DNA of 64,000 nt from Roseiarcus sp963794155 (GTDB lineage: Bacteria; Pseudomonadota; Alphaproteobacteria; Rhizobiales; Beijerinckiaceae), in NCBI GenBank assembly GCA_963794155.1, contig CAWCCX010000010.1, forward strand, positions 124,001 to 188,000, written 5' to 3'. Each line of letters opens with the position of its first letter. Within the stretch, counting starts at the first letter, position 1. The notes under the pieces are model-generated. The model saw nothing but the letters and a program-made list of their open reading frames with translations, had not been told where the DNA came from and did no database searches. Below are positions 62,169 through 64,000 of the stretch, one piece after another. A program made the position numbers and the translations under genes.

Positions 62169-62638
62169 CATTGGAGGCGCGGCCGAGAGCCCCTCTGTTG
62201 TTGAGCGGTCCTTCCCGCCGGTTGACAGGAGGGCGGACGGCCGATGGGCGCACGAACGATAGTTGCGCGGGCGCGCTGGCGGCGGGCGTCGTCTCTTCAG
62301 CGCCAGCTGACGGCGGACGCTCCTGCTCGCCGCCGCGAACGGCGGCGGCGCCGCGCTCGCCGGCCCAGGGGACGGCGGTCAAGCGGCCGCTTCCGGCTGG
62401 AACGGCGTCGGCTCGGACGGCGGCTCGGGCGGCGTGCTGGGCTCGGCGGCGGCGGCGCATGATGCTTTTGGGCTTCGCCAGCCTCGGCTCCGGTGGATAT
62501 CGCGCGATGAAGCGCGCACAAGACCGCTGAGTTTCTGCCTCGCCGCGCTCGCAACGGGTTGCGGAAACCCGGCATTCAGAATTAACATCCATGATTGGGG
62601 AGGGCGCCGCGGGAACGGGGACCGAACTGGAGGTGGCC
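62169..62638. other. GC-rich low-complexity interval without a recognised gene
   Basis: The interval is dominated by GGC/CGC-type runs (62240-62460) that open long arginine- or alanine-rich frames on both strands, none of them convincing. A segment reading MMLLGFASLGSGGYRAMKRA (62458-62529) resembles the helix-plus-basic end of a PEP-CTERM signal, but no PEP motif or gene body precedes it. The last 60 bases include the ribosome-binding site for the gene at 62639. Confidence 0.5.
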
Positions 62639-63472
62639 ATGCCGACGCTCAGAAAGAGCCGCGGCGGGCTGGCGATGTTTTGTGGTCTGGTGTTCGGAGC
62701 ACAATTGCCGACCGGCGCATTCGCGCCCGCGGCCAATGGCGCCGAGTACGAAGCCTGCAAATTTTTCAGCCAGCTGCCGGACGATTGCGCCGGCGCCGAG
62801 CATCGAAAATTCGATAATTTGCGCAATTATCGATACGAGGAAATTGATCTCTTCGCCAGGGACCCGCTCAAGAAACTTCTCTACGTCAGCAGCTACAACA
62901 CGACCGGCCAGAACATCGGCGACGACCCACGCGACTCCGCGCCAAAGCCGCTCGCACAAAGCGTTGACCCGAAGAAGATCGCCAAAAAATACCAGGCGGT
63001 CTCGGCGTGGATCAGCCCCCCCCGATACTGGACGCTGGACTGGCTCTCCGACAGGGTCGGCGCGGTGCGCAATTTTGACGGTCTCGACGCCGCGTGGATG
63101 GGAAACAGTATCGCGCCCAGCGCCGCGGCGTCCTCCAAGCCCGGCTCCCCGGCCTATCGCGTGGTGCTGCTGGCGAGATCGGCGGTGGAGGGGTTCAAGA
63201 AAGGATCGGAAGTCTATCTGCTCGATGATCCCAAGGGCCGGACCTGGGTCATGGTCGCCTATACGGACAGGGACAGTCCCGGCCTGACCATCGACAAGCT
63301 CGATTCCCTCGAAGCGATCATAAAGCTACCGCCGGGCTGGAAGTTCCGCACCGCTGTGATCGCGAAGGACCTCATCCTCGAGCCCAAGGCCGGTTTGACC
63401 GCGGTCACCCAGGACGACAAGCAGAACATCTACCATTTGACCGGCCCTGGACAGAGCAACTTCGTGCCATAA
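62639..63472 (+). CDS. Secreted protein of unknown function
   Basis: The product is 277 residues. A signal peptide (GGLAMFCGLVFGAQLPTGAFA) precedes a mature domain with paired cysteines (YEACKFFSQLPDDCAG), and later VSAWISPPRYWTLDWLSDRV, VYLLDDPKGRTWVMVAYTDR and LPPGWKFRTAVIAKDLILEP. The last block, with GWKFR, resembles beta-rich secreted proteins of several Hyphomicrobiales, but no function is known to me. The ATG at 62639 with GGAGG upstream is preferred over 62591. Confidence 0.7.
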   Translation: MPTLRKSRGGLAMFCGLVFGAQLPTGAFAPAANGAEYEACKFFSQLPDDCAGAEHRKFDNLRNYRYEEIDLFARDPLKKLLYVSSYNTTGQNIGDDPRDSAPKPLAQSVDPKKIAKKYQAVSAWISPPRYWTLDWLSDRVGAVRNFDGLDAAWMGNSIAPSAAASSKPGSPAYRVVLLARSAVEGFKKGSEVYLLDDPKGRTWVMVAYTDRDSPGLTIDKLDSLEAIIKLPPGWKFRTAVIAKDLILEPKAGLTAVTQDDKQNIYHLTGPGQSNFVP

Positions 63473-63584
63473 GCGCTTCCGGATCGCGCCGCCGAAAACA
63501 AATCGCGCCGCCCCTGCCGCCGCCTGATGTTGGCCTCAACCCCGAGGCCAAGGTAGGTTGGTTTCGGTACGGGGAGATCCAGCG

Positions 63585-64000
63585 ATGGCAAAGATGCGGG
63601 CGATGGTGGTTCGGAAACGCGGCGGGCCGCTGGAAGCGGAGGAGCGTGATATTCCGGTCCCGGGGCCTGAGGAGATTCGCATCCGCGTCCAGGCCTGCGG
63701 CGTCTGCCACAGCGACGTGGTGACGGTCCAAGGCCTGATGCCGTTTGTCACCTATCCGCCTTCCGGGCCATGAGGTCATCGGCGTAATCGACGCGCTCGG
63801 CGAGGGCGTCTACGGCTGGAGCGTCGGCGCGCTGGCGGGCGTCGGCTGGTTCGGCGGCTCGTGCGGTTATTGCCGCCGATGCCGGCGCGACGCCGCCTTC
63901 GCCTGCGAGAACGTACATGCAGTGACCGGGGCGACACGTGACGGTGGCTACGCGACCCACATGATCGCCCATGTCTCGGCGGTCGCGCACGTGCCGGACG
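63585..64000 (+). pseudogene. Zinc-type alcohol dehydrogenase, frameshifted and cut by the window edge
   Basis: The first frame from 63585 reads MAKMRAMVVRKRGGPLEAEE and has the catalytic-zinc cysteine in IRVQACGVCHSDVVTVQG. After TYPP the frame is lost; one base over it resumes GHEVIGVIDALGEGVYGWSVG, with the second zinc-site histidine and glutamate, and CGYCRRCRRDAAFAC, the structural-zinc cysteines. It continues past 64000. A single missing base near 63765 explains the break; it may be a sequencing error. Confidence 0.82.

Noticed and set aside
62458..62530. PEP-CTERM-like helix and basic tail (MMLLGFASLG...YRAMKRA)
   Set aside because: No PEP motif, signal peptide or gene body lies upstream in that frame, so it could be chance.
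62244..62826. Several overlapping arginine- or alanine-rich frames on both strands
   Set aside because: They result from GGC/CGC runs; none has a credible start, signal or conserved pattern.

Overview
The window looks like the chromosome of a GC-rich alphaproteobacterium, most likely a Hyphomicrobiales (Rhizobiales) member near the Beijerinckiaceae/Methylocystaceae. Support comes from the order dusB-ntrB-ntrC-ntrY-ntrX-hfq-hflX, a class I polyhydroxyalkanoate (PHA) synthase and PHA depolymerase, a quinohaem (PQQ + haem c) dehydrogenase, a PanE-like/oxalate-CoA-ligase-like pair and a PEP-CTERM protein. This placement is inference from gene content; no rRNA or other marker is present.

Layout. 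1-2.3 kb: the start of a glutathione S-transferase, a frameshifted intracellular PHA depolymerase, and a secreted LTXXQ protein. 2.3-5.5 kb: a decayed IS630 remnant and an IS91-type transposase with a tyrosine recombinase, bounded by two hairpins. 5.6-14.8 kb: the conserved block hflX, hfq, ntrX, ntrY, ntrC, ntrB, dusB (all minus), covering RNA-based and nitrogen regulation. 14.9-18.4 kb: a YdcF-like protein, then a tight cysK-alaX-sseA run (cysteine synthesis, alanyl-tRNA editing, sulfurtransferase). 18.4-21.9 kb: a degraded zone with an IS5 remnant, a complete IS5-type element inside a cyclase-like fragment, a DUF1214 remnant, a PEP-CTERM gene with a broken tail, and an acyl-CoA-ligase tail fragment. 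21.8-26.5 kb: an unknown protein and a radical SAM protein next to an oxalate-CoA-ligase-like enzyme and a PanE-family reductase. 26.8-31.7 kb: an AI-2E-type permease and a SulP transporter that once shared overlapping stop codons, now split by an IS630-type element. 31.9-39.9 kb: PPK2, an ABC exporter, two DUF4239 membrane proteins around a quinohaem dehydrogenase and an acyl-CoA ligase. 40-43.7 kb: cupin, transglutaminase-like (frameshifted), alpha-E and permuted ATP-grasp cluster. 43.7-47.6 kb: aat, then a metal locus in which nikR and one NiCoT permease lie behind a NikR operator and a second NiCoT permease lies behind a cobalamin riboswitch. 47.6-53.4 kb: Rieske oxygenase, GNAT, a truncated Uma2 gene joined to an AT-rich unknown gene, a RelE-type toxin-antitoxin pair coupled to an aminotransferase, and a secreted unknown. 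53.4-58.7 kb: phaC, a histidine phosphatase, a broken VOC gene, an HD hydrolase and hemB.

The most unusual region is 57.7-62.2 kb. The 3' end of hemB recurs downstream three times in the same orientation (about 259 bp at roughly 98% identity, a 29-bp scrap, and a more diverged copy of about 160 bp), with unrelated genes between the copies. The oxalate-CoA-ligase-like gene shows a similar but older picture: a decayed copy of its 3' end lies beyond the radical SAM/unknown gene pair.

Several conserved genes carry a single-base frameshift (phaZ, the PEP-CTERM tail, transglutaminase, VOC, the terminal alcohol dehydrogenase). These may be true pseudogenes or residual sequencing errors; raw reads would be needed to decide. 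I saw no rRNA, tRNA or CRISPR array.
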